This document shows positions 36,701-43,903 of a stretch of 64,000 bases of DNA, piece after piece. The notes under the pieces are model-generated. The model saw only the letters and a list, made by a program, of their open reading frames with translations, did not search any database and had not been told where the DNA came from. This DNA is from JACRLW01 sp050181465 (GTDB taxonomy: Bacteria > Planctomycetota > UBA1135 > UBA2386). Both the position numbers and the translations under genes were made by a program. Location: contig JBFXDD010000002.1 in assembly GCA_050181465.1 (NCBI GenBank), positions 1-64,000 of the forward strand, written 5' to 3'. Positions within the stretch are counted from its first letter, which is position 1; each line of letters starts with the position of its first letter.

Positions 36701-39249
36701 CTCGACAGATCGTCGAAGACATCGCCCCCCTTGATCCCGGCCGGCGCCGAGCCAGGCACCGCTGTAAACGATTCGATTCCCCGCGAGAACGCGAGTCGCT
36801 CGTCGACACCCAGCGTGCGAACCGTCTCGCCGAGCTGGTAGCGGACGCCGAAGCGCTGTCCACCGTAGGCGACGGAGTCGGTGCTCGGCCGACCCAGGGC
36901 GGCGATCTCGGCCAGAGCCGCCTGACGAAGGTTGGCGCGCCATCGCGCGGCATCCTTCAACGCCGATTCCATCCGATCGCGCTGCGCAGCTTCCCCGGCG
37001 GCAGCGAAGAAGGCTTCGCCATCGCGGAGCTTCACGCGGCGGGTGACTCCATACCGCTCGCGATCGGCGTCGCTCTCGAGCACGAGCAGCGAGGTCAGCG
37101 GCGTCATCACCTGATACTCGATGCTGTGGGCGATGACCGCTTCACGAATCGCGGCGGTCTGACCTTCGTCGAGCAACTCGTCGATGTGGGCGACGGCCCA
37201 CAGTCGCGGAAGGTACGAGTGCTTGGCATCGCCGCGCTCGCTGCCGCCCAGCGGCGAAGTGACCGTCCACGCCACCGCTTCGCCGTTCAGCTTGCCGCTC
37301 AGTCGCAGGGTCGCGTTCACAGCCGATCCGGTCGGTCGGTATCGACCGACGATCAGCCGCTCGCGTCCCGCGGCGACGTTCGGCAGGCGAGCCGGATACA
37401 CGCGCGCGGTTTCGACCCCGTCGATCGTGAGTTTGGCTTCGACCAGGCGCGGCGCGAGCGCATCGCGCAGGAGCGCGGCGACGGCGGCGGTGGGATCCGT
37501 GTCGGCGTTGATGAAGCTGCCTCCGCCGGCCAGCGCCAGCGTGCCGAGCACCTTGACGTCGAGCGTGTTGCGGACGGCGACCGTGTGCACGGTCAGTGCA
37601 TGGCCCTTGCGATGCAACTCATCCAACTTGCCCTCGGCGCGGCGCGCGAACGCCCGACCATCGGCGTCGCCGGTCGTGAGCAAGCCGTCGCCGATGTAGA
37701 CCAACGTGCTGTTCGGACTCGCCGCTTCGATCGCGCGATCGAGCACGAGATCGAGGTCGGTCCAGCCCAAGGAGGGGCGGGCGGCGAGGAACGCGAGCGC
37801 CGCCGTGATCCGTTCCGGTTCCGCGGGCTGCGCTCCGGCCGCGAACCACTCTGCGGCAAGATCGCTGGCGAACAACCTGAAACGATCCCGCGGTCCGAGC
37901 GATCCGAGCAGGGCCGCGACGACCTCCGCCTGACGTTCCCGCGCGCGAGCGTCCATCGAGCCCGAAGTGTCGCAGGCGAGGATGAGATCGATCGGCTCAC
38001 CATCGGTCACGAGTTGGCGTTCCCAACCGCCCTGCGCGTGAGGCGGCACGATGCGCGCAGCGAACCAGCCGTCGCCGTCGCGCACGTGATCGACGATGCT
38101 CAACGGATCGCTGCCGCGCACGTCGATCCGCAGCTCGAAGTCCCGATCCGGCACGAACTGCTCGGCGCTCCACTCGACGGTCGCGGTCGAGGCTCCCGAC
38201 GTGATCTGGACCGGGTGCGTCGGCGAGGCGACGGCAGTCAGTTCGCGGTCGCTCATCACTTCGGCGCGCACGCGCGCGCTGCGCACGGGTTGCGCCGCCA
38301 ACGCGCCGGTGCGCAGTGCGGTCGAGTAGCGGTAGCCGGTGCCGTCGAACTCGAGCAGTTGCGTGTAGCGGATGCGGATGCGCTTGCCGCCGCCGGCGGG
38401 GATCGGCCAGACACGCGCGGTGAACTCGTTGCCGCCACTCCACTCCAGCAGTCCAGGATCGATCTTGCGGCGCTTGAGATCTTCGAAGATCGCCCGTGCG
38501 CGGGTGCGCTCGACGATGTCGGCTTCGACGAGTTCGCTGCCGACCCACATCGCAAAGCCGCTCACCGAGGCTCCGACCGGCAGGGGGAAGCGGAACGATC
38601 CCTCCAGTTCGCTCGCCGTCCGATTGTGGTAGACCTGTTCGATCGAGGTCTCCGCGACGCCGTCCCGGATCGTGACGTGCACCTCATGCTGCGCGAGATC
38701 GAGCGGCACGTCGCGGCCGTCGATCTTGGCGACGAGCGAACCCATCCAGTCGGATGTGGTCGAGGAACGGTAGCTCGACAGCCAGCGCGGCGGCTCGGTC
38801 AGGATGGTGGTCGCCTTCCCCTCGGCGCGCAGCACCGTCGCGGTCGCGATCGGGGCTTTCGCTCGGCCGGGGCCCCCGACCGTGACGGGCAAATTGCCGG
38901 GCGAAACTTCGCACTCGCCCCGCAGGAGTTCCACTTCCCTCGTCCCCAACTCGAGCAGAGTCCCCGGTCCCACCAGCAAGGTGCCGCCGCCGCTCCAGCC
39001 GATCTCGACCGCATTGGCCCCATCGACCCGTGTCTTCACGCTGTCGCCCGGCAAGAGCAGGCTCGACTTCGTGATCGGCGTCCAGCGGTCGCGTCCGCGC
39101 GCCCGCACGAAGGCGAGGCCGTGGCGATCGACCACGGTGCCGATGCGGCCGTCGTCGCGCTGCGTCCGAGGTCGGGCGTCTCGCGGGGCCAGCGCGAGAC
39201 AGAGCAACAGGGTGGTGAGAATGGCGACGACGGTCGACGAACTTCGCAT
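30745..39249 (-). CDS. Giant secreted VIT/VWA protein with FecR-like N-terminus and TPR array
   Basis: This 2,834-residue exported protein is by far the largest gene in the window. A signal peptide (residues 1-22) is followed by a FecR-like domain (about 35-150; GDSVKTRVDGANAVEIGW) and a VIT domain (185-310; AETSIEQVYHN and LEGSFRFPLP). A VWA domain (420-600) comes next, with an intact MIDAS, DTSGS at 427-431, a distal Thr near 497 and Asp 521. The rest, beyond about residue 1000, is mainly tetratricopeptide/helical repeats that end in an array resembling TPR units such as AEQYRIAIATSGNDRRGHDG. Inter-alpha-trypsin-type VIT-VWA proteins bind or scaffold other proteins. The partner is unknown; large-scale surface or periplasmic scaffolding is inferred. 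Confidence 0.85.
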   Translation of the reverse strand: MRSSSTVVAILTTLLLCLALAPRDARPRTQRDDGRIGTVVDRHGLAFVRARGRDRWTPITKSSLLLPGDSVKTRVDGANAVEIGWSGGGTLLVGPGTLLELGTREVELLRGECEVSPGNLPVTVGGPGRAKAPIATATVLRAEGKATTILTEPPRWLSSYRSSTTSDWMGSLVAKIDGRDVPLDLAQHEVHVTIRDGVAETSIEQVYHNRTASELEGSFRFPLPVGASVSGFAMWVGSELVEADIVERTRARAIFEDLKRRKIDPGLLEWSGGNEFTARVWPIPAGGGKRIRIRYTQLLEFDGTGYRYSTALRTGALAAQPVRSARVRAEVMSDRELTAVASPTHPVQITSGASTATVEWSAEQFVPDRDFELRIDVRGSDPLSIVDHVRDGDGWFAARIVPPHAQGGWERQLVTDGEPIDLILACDTSGSMDARARERQAEVVAALLGSLGPRDRFRLFASDLAAEWFAAGAQPAEPERITAALAFLAARPSLGWTDLDLVLDRAIEAASPNSTLVYIGDGLLTTGDADGRAFARRAEGKLDELHRKGHALTVHTVAVRNTLDVKVLGTLALAGGGSFINADTDPTAAVAALLRDALAPRLVEAKLTIDGVETARVYPARLPNVAAGRERLIVGRYRPTGSAVNATLRLSGKLNGEAVAWTVTSPLGGSERGDAKHSYLPRLWAVAHIDELLDEGQTAAIREAVIAHSIEYQVMTPLTSLLVLESDADRERYGVTRRVKLRDGEAFFAAAGEAAQRDRMESALKDAARWRANLRQAALAEIAALGRPSTDSVAYGGQRFGVRYQLGETVRTLGVDERLAFSRGIESFTAVPGSAPAGIKGGDVFDDLSSLEATPEGFDSFEIGGDRELVDIPAEEEHLGKSRAAGASREGIYLNARRVDRLGYFHQAADSSIEAAGSRFRASTVSLPLHTLGVPGLGEFVAQETPPREPIASRDDLALLASLDRRADLRSLDGVELVLETRQQHAKTSRLTSFQRTTVHWHRGAWFQRDEDSSADRLDWLLAGRRGVVDLVTLLGRERDAAEREFDEFVPPGLWSTGVDALAQWHGHRIERVRSDGNLVVLRVLHDGVGDYRTELVIDQSRRLVMEWTTSLGATPQSSSRVTAVAMLDGIAVPTRVETRDEDGNVTTIHTAAPRRLDRGESERTIAGLRSRAASALLLDATDPKANEARDAAYRGKASLTQQLALFAHALDRSNHSLAERWLAAAKATMGTHPAMPSIERIHTSRVGSLATLLAQLRSAIEALAVLPASAERGLALRALERYIRGDFAPYERLALHRRLRALDTVFLTAELAPLAELRWRREEAILVAAMGDEETSRAMRRETAKRFPWDLATRFDLASILADEGDRKAAAAEFESMLTAEGQWTQPEREQVFQQLLDLHWREREMENSAAVAQRWIAAGTRSTTPFVARWTALLYRDGLETVLQEVDAIIDASRTMADSVRGTAPARAVADFLTGQTRGVHRWRVLRDDHERLDRFLRNLVTSDAGWSIAMTLFTNDRIAVLDRSRTLRAELSRRLDDRDAVATMSFVALDSILRLVDATVFDDSQWRTRRVNLEARIAATVERFERGQLAQRLLELCDARNDAAAAIDVLRARVADPRDRDTVLTLSAQLVARLTARPFTPELETEVFRLLVLQTDGEVQPRRSAAELAGFAAETAFALVAARVRAALPPIEELEKLARAERRRREAIAKPIALRAVADRFGEVARDRPKDVRRVLELESLCLAAQSGDAPTATRDALLAWIASSEAAANANTAARHFADRQGERAGLALAWLGVRRGATPDFVDRLITDFDGFVGQPPVGHTDWRGDLARFLVALDRTDHLRGRVETWLNASGELLEHLRQLRAWIAAGAGDFARANADYTELAAAVGLSNDDWRTVFGWRLALGDTAGAAAANRERYAALDIWGLHALLSAEAARIRSAAGERIDPLVLDAARAIVRKGQNQRWATRAVQELWLATKDHRVLAAVAEGVLGQSDGGRYEILRGLRELLTQVHEEAALDALANELRSHRAVVDSEVDRRALHFALYLVAARATRLPIGSESARRQVEESLREMAKIIDGPFEDGEAVQLANLCAELDALPTTNERALRLRIVRTLLDRSVAGSSEQLAIAHAHARCQAADGDLEGAAETLVRACEAAAGDRERALPARARQYVGTIVDYRRQTRRFLVAEREVADWQKRASTASEREFFATTLDQLYAEAVRVGGATSLGEGDAQYQRAEQRLRARVVDLSLPTSGLESRVRRLCDLHAANMHGAGHSGRTAASRALLAFASEHLATLEAVVAEDANDLTTAVVDTLIQLDAKEPALTMLVERALRNGARDRRLGRGQWSAFEGRIAELRHKLKVGGKLRADIRALVLRELEDELASVGNDYSSIWSRGSSYYWFELEDEFRTVAAKVIELHGEEPAVVEYAARALRDRFGAVRPAIDALAGLAARDKLAMEGRALLTEWLLEASEFAAAVPHAKVLVGIAPQVLRHHGMWIRALGQSSKAEEARAALKSAIERFVDPNRRDANVEFDLGSAAASGGLLAEAADLVGSAVATRARTVVGPDSLLREYYRAHGGLLGQLGRHEAAIDAFLAAFAQADQQRDQESIRHDLGAALAAGGEPAEWRARWDARTASDGYDVPLLRLALASLFEDDGDFAAAAEQYRIAIATSGNDRRGHDGLIKALDRLGNAKAALAASLAAATAIPGNSDLLLDLARRWRADKQPTNADRALSELVEHTPHEADGHRRLAEELQALRRPTEAITQWRQVVRARPDDHGGSLALARLLVEQGQREAAREVLDAMLRRSDLQDPDAARRDADAILR

Positions 39250-39283
39250 GACAGAGGAATCGGAGTCGTGGCTTCGATCGGGC

Positions 39284-39302
39284 GCGGCGCCAACAGCGCC
39301 GC
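39284..39302 (-). terminator. Hairpin after dgcA, possible terminator
   Basis: GCGGCGC (39284-39290) pairs perfectly with GCGCCGC (39296-39302) around CAACA. It lies in the 109 bp between the dgcA stop (39359) and the giant gene's start. There is no T-run on the minus strand, so termination is uncertain. Confidence 0.3.
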
Positions 39303-39358
39303 CTCGCCGCGGTTCCCGGTCGTACGGAGGGTAGGCAGAGTTTCGTCGTTCGGCCGGG

Positions 39359-40357
39359 CTATCCCCACAGCCGCGCCGTCGGCAGACTCACGCGGGAATC
39401 GGTGAAGTCGAGCCCCGCCTCGCGGTCCTTCGCCATCCACAAAGGGCCGTCGAGGTCGACGAACTCGGCGCGATCGGCGATCAGGGTCGCGGGTGCCATC
39501 GCGAGCGAAGTTCCCAGCATGCAGCCGACCATCAGCCCGAGGCCGAGTTCGAGCGCCGCGTCGCACAAGGCCATGGCTTCGGTGATCCCGCCGGCCTTGT
39601 CGAGCTTGACGTTCACCATGCGGTAGCGCTCACGCACGCGCGACAGGTCCTCCCGGGTGTGACACGATTCGTCCGCACACAGCGGGATCCGGCCCCGGTA
39701 CTCCGCGAGAGCCGCATCGTTCTTCGCCGGCAGCGGCTGTTCGATCATCAACACGCCGAGGGTCGCGAGCTCATCGACCACGCGATCGAGCAGGTCCATC
39801 GACCAAGCCTCGTTGGCGTCGACGACCAACTTGCTGTGCGGCGCACCCTCGCGCACGGCTCGCACGCGCGGCACGACCTCCTCGCCGTCCAGCTTGATCT
39901 TGAGCACCGGCCGCGCCCGGGCGACCCGCGCGGCTTCGAACATGTTCTGCGGCGTGTCGATCACGATCGTCTCGACCGTCACCGCCGGCGTCGGCTCGCT
40001 GCGCCCCAGCAGATCCCATGCGCGTCGGCCGCTGGCCTTGCACTCGAGGTCGACGAGCGCGCAGTCGATCGCGTTGCGCGCCGCGCCCGCCGGCAGACGC
40101 TTCTGTAACTCGGAGCGACCGTCGCCGCGCGTGGCCAACGCATCGACCGCGTCCTGAATCTGGCGCTCCACCGACTCGAAACTCTCGCCGTAGTGCTTGT
40201 ACGGCATGCATTCGGCGTGACCCTCGACGCCGTCGCGGGCCAGGCGCAGATACAGCACGCTGGCCTCGGTGCGGGAGCCGCGCGAGATCGTGAACGCGGC
40301 GCGCAGCGGCCAAGTCTCGCGGCGCAGGATCGCGATCCGCAGCGGCGAGGCACTCAT
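39359..40357 (-). CDS. dgcA: Enolase-superfamily epimerase, DgcA-like N-acetyl-glutamate racemase
   Basis: This 332-residue member of the dipeptide-epimerase/muconate-lactonising branch has the KxK pair in VLKIKLDG, metal ligands in VVDANEAW, MIEQPL and ADESCH, and the second catalytic Lys in VKLDKAGGI. The superfamily alone would suggest L-Ala-D/L-Glu epimerase. Because the start overlaps the stop of a DUF1611 gene, I favour DgcA, which in the reported DgcN-DgcA D-glutamate pathway converts N-acetyl-D-glutamate to its L form. MSASPLRIAILRRETW at 40357 is the start; the frame to 40561 is shadow. Confidence 0.82.
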   Translation of the reverse strand: MSASPLRIAILRRETWPLRAAFTISRGSRTEASVLYLRLARDGVEGHAECMPYKHYGESFESVERQIQDAVDALATRGDGRSELQKRLPAGAARNAIDCALVDLECKASGRRAWDLLGRSEPTPAVTVETIVIDTPQNMFEAARVARARPVLKIKLDGEEVVPRVRAVREGAPHSKLVVDANEAWSMDLLDRVVDELATLGVLMIEQPLPAKNDAALAEYRGRIPLCADESCHTREDLSRVRERYRMVNVKLDKAGGITEAMALCDAALELGLGLMVGCMLGTSLAMAPATLIADRAEFVDLDGPLWMAKDREAGLDFTDSRVSLPTARLWG

Positions 40358-41361
40358 GCGATGCTCGCGAGTAGATCGTCGACGATCGGGCCGACACCGT
40401 CGCGGACGGGGTCGACGGCAGGCATTCCGTACTCGTCGGCCAGTCGGTCGAGCACCGTGCGCGCGACCTTCGGCTCCAGCTTCACCGTGTTCAATGCCAG
40501 TCCGATCACACGCGCGCGCGGGTTCGTGAGCCGCGCGAGCGCCTCGTTCAGTTCGATGCACTCGGCGAGACCGGGCAGGCGGTGGTCGACGTCGCCGCGC
40601 ATGATCGCGCGCGTGGGGTCATGACACATCACCAGCCAATCGGGCTGAGAGCCGTGCAAGAGGCCGAGGCTCACGCCGGCATAGCTGGGGTGGAACAGCG
40701 ACCCTTGCCCTTCGATCAGGTCGATGTGATCGGGCTCGTTCGCCGGCGCGAGGATCTCCGTCGCGCCGGAGATGAAATCGGCGACGACCGCGTCCACCGC
40801 GATGCCGCTGCCCGCGATCAGGATCCCGGTCTGGCCGGTGGCGCGAAAGCTTGCCTTGCGACCACGTGCGTGCAGTTCGCGCTCGAGTGCGAGCGTGGTG
40901 AACATCTTGCCGACCGAGCAGTCGGTGCCGACGGTGAGCAGTCGCAGCCCTGGTCGAGGACGTCCGCTGCCGACCGGCAGGTCGCGCGGGGGCGTGCGCA
41001 CGTCATGCAGCGAGCGACCCAACTCGCGAGCGCGCTTGGCGATCGAGTCGATGTCGGCGAGTCGCACGTGCATGCCGCTCGCGATGTCGAGTCCGGCGGT
41101 GAGGGCTTCCAGGATCGTCTCGATCCAGCGCGGCTCGAGTCGACCTCCCGAGGGGGCGAGGCCGAGCAGCATGGTCTTGGCACCGCGGGCGGCCGCCTCC
41201 TTCGGGGTCATCGTCGGCAGGTCGCAGCTCGTCGCCGCTTCCGGATAACGCAGTTCGCCGACACACTCGTTCGGCCGCCAGTGCGCGACGCCGAACGCGG
41301 TCTTGCAGGCGTTGCGGTCTTTGGCGTCGGCCAGGAACAGGAGATAGGGCTTTTGGATCAT
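40354..41361 (-). CDS. dgcN: DUF1611 protein, DgcN-like D-glutamate N-acetyltransferase
   Basis: This 335-residue DUF1611 protein has an N-terminal Rossmann-like domain and a C-terminal P-loop domain with TVGTDCSVGKMFTTL. In the described DgcN-DgcA route DgcN acetylates D-glutamate as the first step toward L-glutamate. Translational coupling to the epimerase (ATGA overlap) supports that function. The start is MIQKPYLLFLADAKDRN at 41361, preceded at 14 nt by TATCCT. The frame up to 41490 contains no supporting signal. D-glutamate could come from peptidoglycan turnover; that source is inference. Confidence 0.82.
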   Translation of the reverse strand: MIQKPYLLFLADAKDRNACKTAFGVAHWRPNECVGELRYPEAATSCDLPTMTPKEAAARGAKTMLLGLAPSGGRLEPRWIETILEALTAGLDIASGMHVRLADIDSIAKRARELGRSLHDVRTPPRDLPVGSGRPRPGLRLLTVGTDCSVGKMFTTLALERELHARGRKASFRATGQTGILIAGSGIAVDAVVADFISGATEILAPANEPDHIDLIEGQGSLFHPSYAGVSLGLLHGSQPDWLVMCHDPTRAIMRGDVDHRLPGLAECIELNEALARLTNPRARVIGLALNTVKLEPKVARTVLDRLADEYGMPAVDPVRDGVGPIVDDLLASIA

Positions 41362-41375
41362 GCGGAGCGCGGCGA

Positions 41376-41381
41376 AGGATA
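41376..41381 (-). promoter_or_regulatory. -10-like TATCCT of the dgcN-dgcA operon
   Basis: Minus-strand TATCCT is 14 nt upstream of ATG 41361, which would place +1 about 8 nt before the start codon. Confidence 0.35.
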
Positions 41382-41501
41382 AGGCCGCGCTGGATCCTTG
41401 CACGCGTGCGCGCTGCGCGCCACTATGGTCGACCGCGCGCCGGGTCAGCGGCTCGCCAACGACATTCTCAACTCCATGAACGGCCCACACTTGGGAGGGG
41501 C

Positions 41502-41990
41502 ATGAGGTTCTGCTTCCTCGCTGCCGTCACGGCGGCGGACGGCGTTCGCGCCGCGGCCTTGGTCACCGATCAGCGCACGCGTCCGGTCGAGTTCCGTGTC
41601 ACGGAACCGCTCTCGATCGGCTCGCTCCAGGCAGTGCTCTACGGAGCCAGCCTCGACGACGAGATGCTCGGAGAACTCTGCGCGCAGCCACTGCTGTCCG
41701 CGCTTCGGGAGAGCTTCGACTGTGTTCTGGTGCGTGAGCAGGGACTGCTCGGCTTGCAGTCTCTGCTCGAGGTTCCGGTGATCTGGATCGGTCGCGACGA
41801 GTCGTCGGACGAGTCCGCGGCGTCGGGAAAGGTGGTCATGGGATACCACGGTGTCCGCGACTCCGACGCCCTCGCGCGCGTGCGGGAAGTGCTGCGTCAA
41901 GTCGCCGATCACCACGACCTGTTGGAGCCCTTCGAGCGGATCGACGGCGCGCTCGCCGAGTTGCGCCGCGAGCTTCCGCTCACGCGTTGA
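41502..41990 (+). CDS. Conserved-looking protein of unknown function, coupled to SNF2 helicase
   Basis: This 162-residue soluble protein begins MRFCFLAAVTAADGVRAAALV, behind a strong Shine-Dalgarno (GGGAGGGG directly upstream of ATG 41502). It contains balanced alpha/beta character and no signal peptide, membrane helix or catalytic motif that I recognise. The helicase start follows only 4 bp after its stop, so the two probably form one transcription and translation unit. A role as a partner or regulator of the helicase is plausible but unproven. The frame back to 41406 precedes the Shine-Dalgarno and is ignored. Confidence 0.65.
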   Translation: MRFCFLAAVTAADGVRAAALVTDQRTRPVEFRVTEPLSIGSLQAVLYGASLDDEMLGELCAQPLLSALRESFDCVLVREQGLLGLQSLLEVPVIWIGRDESSDESAASGKVVMGYHGVRDSDALARVREVLRQVADHHDLLEPFERIDGALAELRRELPLTR

Positions 41991-41994
41991 CGCG

Positions 41995-43836
41995 ATGGTT
42001 GCGCCGCTCCGAGCAAAGGGTGGATCGCGTCCCTCGAGTGCAGTGCGCCGCGGCCGAGCACCGCGAATCGTGACGGTCCCACTCGAGTTGCCGACCCCAA
42101 AGGTTGTCGACACGAACTTCGTGCGACCGTTCGCCGCGGTCGCCGCGTCGATCTCGCACTGCTTTCCATCACCGCGGGTCAGCGAGGATCTGCTGTCGCG
42201 ATTGCGCCCGGTCGGCGCCACCTTCGGCAAGCAGTTCGGCGCACGCGTCGCGGTGGAGGCCGCCGAGCCGCCCAGTGCCGAGCCGCCCAGGGACGAGTCG
42301 CCCAAGGACGAACCGCGCGCTCGTCCGCCGCGGGGTCGCAAGGCTTACAAGGAGCATCGTCTCGCCCAGGACACCTTGCGTCAGACCTTGTCGGTCTGGG
42401 ATCTCGTGCTGCCGATGCTGTGTCCCCCGGTCGCGCTGGGCGCGTCCACTGCGGTATGCGAGCTGCCGCACCCGCTCTATCGCTATCAGGTCGACGGCAT
42501 CACGTTCCTGCGCGACTCGAAGGCGGCCTTGCTGGCCGACGAGATGGGGACGGGGAAGACGGTCATGAGCACCGTTGCGTTGCGGCTCCTGTTCCGAGCC
42601 GGCGGCATCCGGCGGGCATTGATCGTCGTGCCGCTGAGCGTGGTGGGCGTGTGGGATCGTCACCTGCTGGACTGGGCGCCGGAACTCGCGGTCACGGTCG
42701 TACATGGTGATGCGCGCACTCGCTGGGGGGATTGGCGCTGCCCGGCACACGTGTGGATCACCACCTACGACGTCTTGCGCGGCGATCTGACGTCGACTCG
42801 CAACAACGAAGCGTTGCTTCCGGCCGACCTCGCCCGCGCCTTCGACCTCGTCCTGCTCGATGAGGCGCAATCGATCAAGAACGCATCGAGCGGACGGACG
42901 CGTGCCGTGCATCAACTCTCGCCGCGCTACCGCTGGGCGTTGTCGGGCACGCCGATCGAGAACCGGCTCGGCGATCTGGCCAGCCTGTTCGACTTCCTCG
43001 TTCCGCGGCTGTTGCCGCCGGACGGTTGCGAACCGGCGTTGGCGGCGCGGCTGATCGCTCCGTACGTGAAGCGCCGCACGAAGCGCGACGTCATGCGCGA
43101 GTTGCCGCCGAAGATTCGACAGGACGAGTGGCTCGAACTCGATGCCGAGCAACGTCAGGCCTATGACCTCGCCGAGGATCGCGTCCGCAGCGAACTCGAG
43201 GATCTCGGCGATCAGGTCACGCGCGTGCACGTGTTCTCGCGCATCGCGGAACTCAAGCGCATCTGCAACTTCGCACCGGGCGCGGCGAGCAGTCCCAAGC
43301 TGCGGGCGACGGTCGACAAGGTCGACGCGATCGCTGCCAGCGGCCAGAAAGTGTTGGTCTTCACGCAGTGGGTGGAAGACGGCGTCATGCGCATCGCCGA
43401 GGCCCTCGCACCGTACGGCGTGGTCACCTTCGACGGCAGCATGGATGCACATGCCCGCGAGGCGGCGGTGGCCCGATTCCGCGAGGATCCGGCGGTCACC
43501 GCCTTCGTGGCCACGGTGAAGAGTGCCGGCGTTGGGCTGACGCTCACCGAGGCGTCGTACGTGATCCACTTCGACCATTGGTGGAATCCGGCGTGGATGT
43601 GGCAAGCGGAGGATCGCGCGCACCGCCGCGGGCAGACGCAGCCGGTGAACGTGTATTCCTTGTGGATGGCCGATTCGATCGAGTCGCGGATCAAGGTCCT
43701 GCTCGAGCAGAAGGGCATGCTGCACGAGGAGGTCATCGACGGCCTGAGCGAGGGCGCGGACGGCGGCCGTGTCTCGGTGGGTGAGTGGCTCGCGGTGCTG
43801 GGAGTCGGCGGCGGGCGACGGCGCGGCGGCCGCTGA
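41995..43836 (+). CDS. SNF2-family DEAD/DEAH-box ATPase
   Basis: This 613-residue protein has the two RecA-like lobes of the SNF2 family. Motif I is ADEMGTGKTVM, Ia is LIVVPLSVVG, motif II is LLDEAQSIKN (DEAQ), motif III is ALSGTPIENRLGDL, motif IV/V is TVKSAGVGLTLTEA and motif VI is WQAEDRAHRRGQTQ. About 150 residues come before the helicase core, with a charged linker and no SWIM domain. Such enzymes translocate on double-stranded DNA to strip or remodel bound proteins. The role here is unknown. ATG 41995 is the start. The gene ends 67 bp before the secretin gene. Confidence 0.9.
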   Translation: MVAPLRAKGGSRPSSAVRRGRAPRIVTVPLELPTPKVVDTNFVRPFAAVAASISHCFPSPRVSEDLLSRLRPVGATFGKQFGARVAVEAAEPPSAEPPRDESPKDEPRARPPRGRKAYKEHRLAQDTLRQTLSVWDLVLPMLCPPVALGASTAVCELPHPLYRYQVDGITFLRDSKAALLADEMGTGKTVMSTVALRLLFRAGGIRRALIVVPLSVVGVWDRHLLDWAPELAVTVVHGDARTRWGDWRCPAHVWITTYDVLRGDLTSTRNNEALLPADLARAFDLVLLDEAQSIKNASSGRTRAVHQLSPRYRWALSGTPIENRLGDLASLFDFLVPRLLPPDGCEPALAARLIAPYVKRRTKRDVMRELPPKIRQDEWLELDAEQRQAYDLAEDRVRSELEDLGDQVTRVHVFSRIAELKRICNFAPGAASSPKLRATVDKVDAIAASGQKVLVFTQWVEDGVMRIAEALAPYGVVTFDGSMDAHAREAAVARFREDPAVTAFVATVKSAGVGLTLTEASYVIHFDHWWNPAWMWQAEDRAHRRGQTQPVNVYSLWMADSIESRIKVLLEQKGMLHEEVIDGLSEGADGGRVSVGEWLAVLGVGGGRRRGGR

Positions 43837-43903
43837 GTCGAGTGGTCAGGAATTTTGCCGGTGGATGGCAGCCGACGCGGCGTTCTCGCGCTTGTCGGCG
43901 GTC

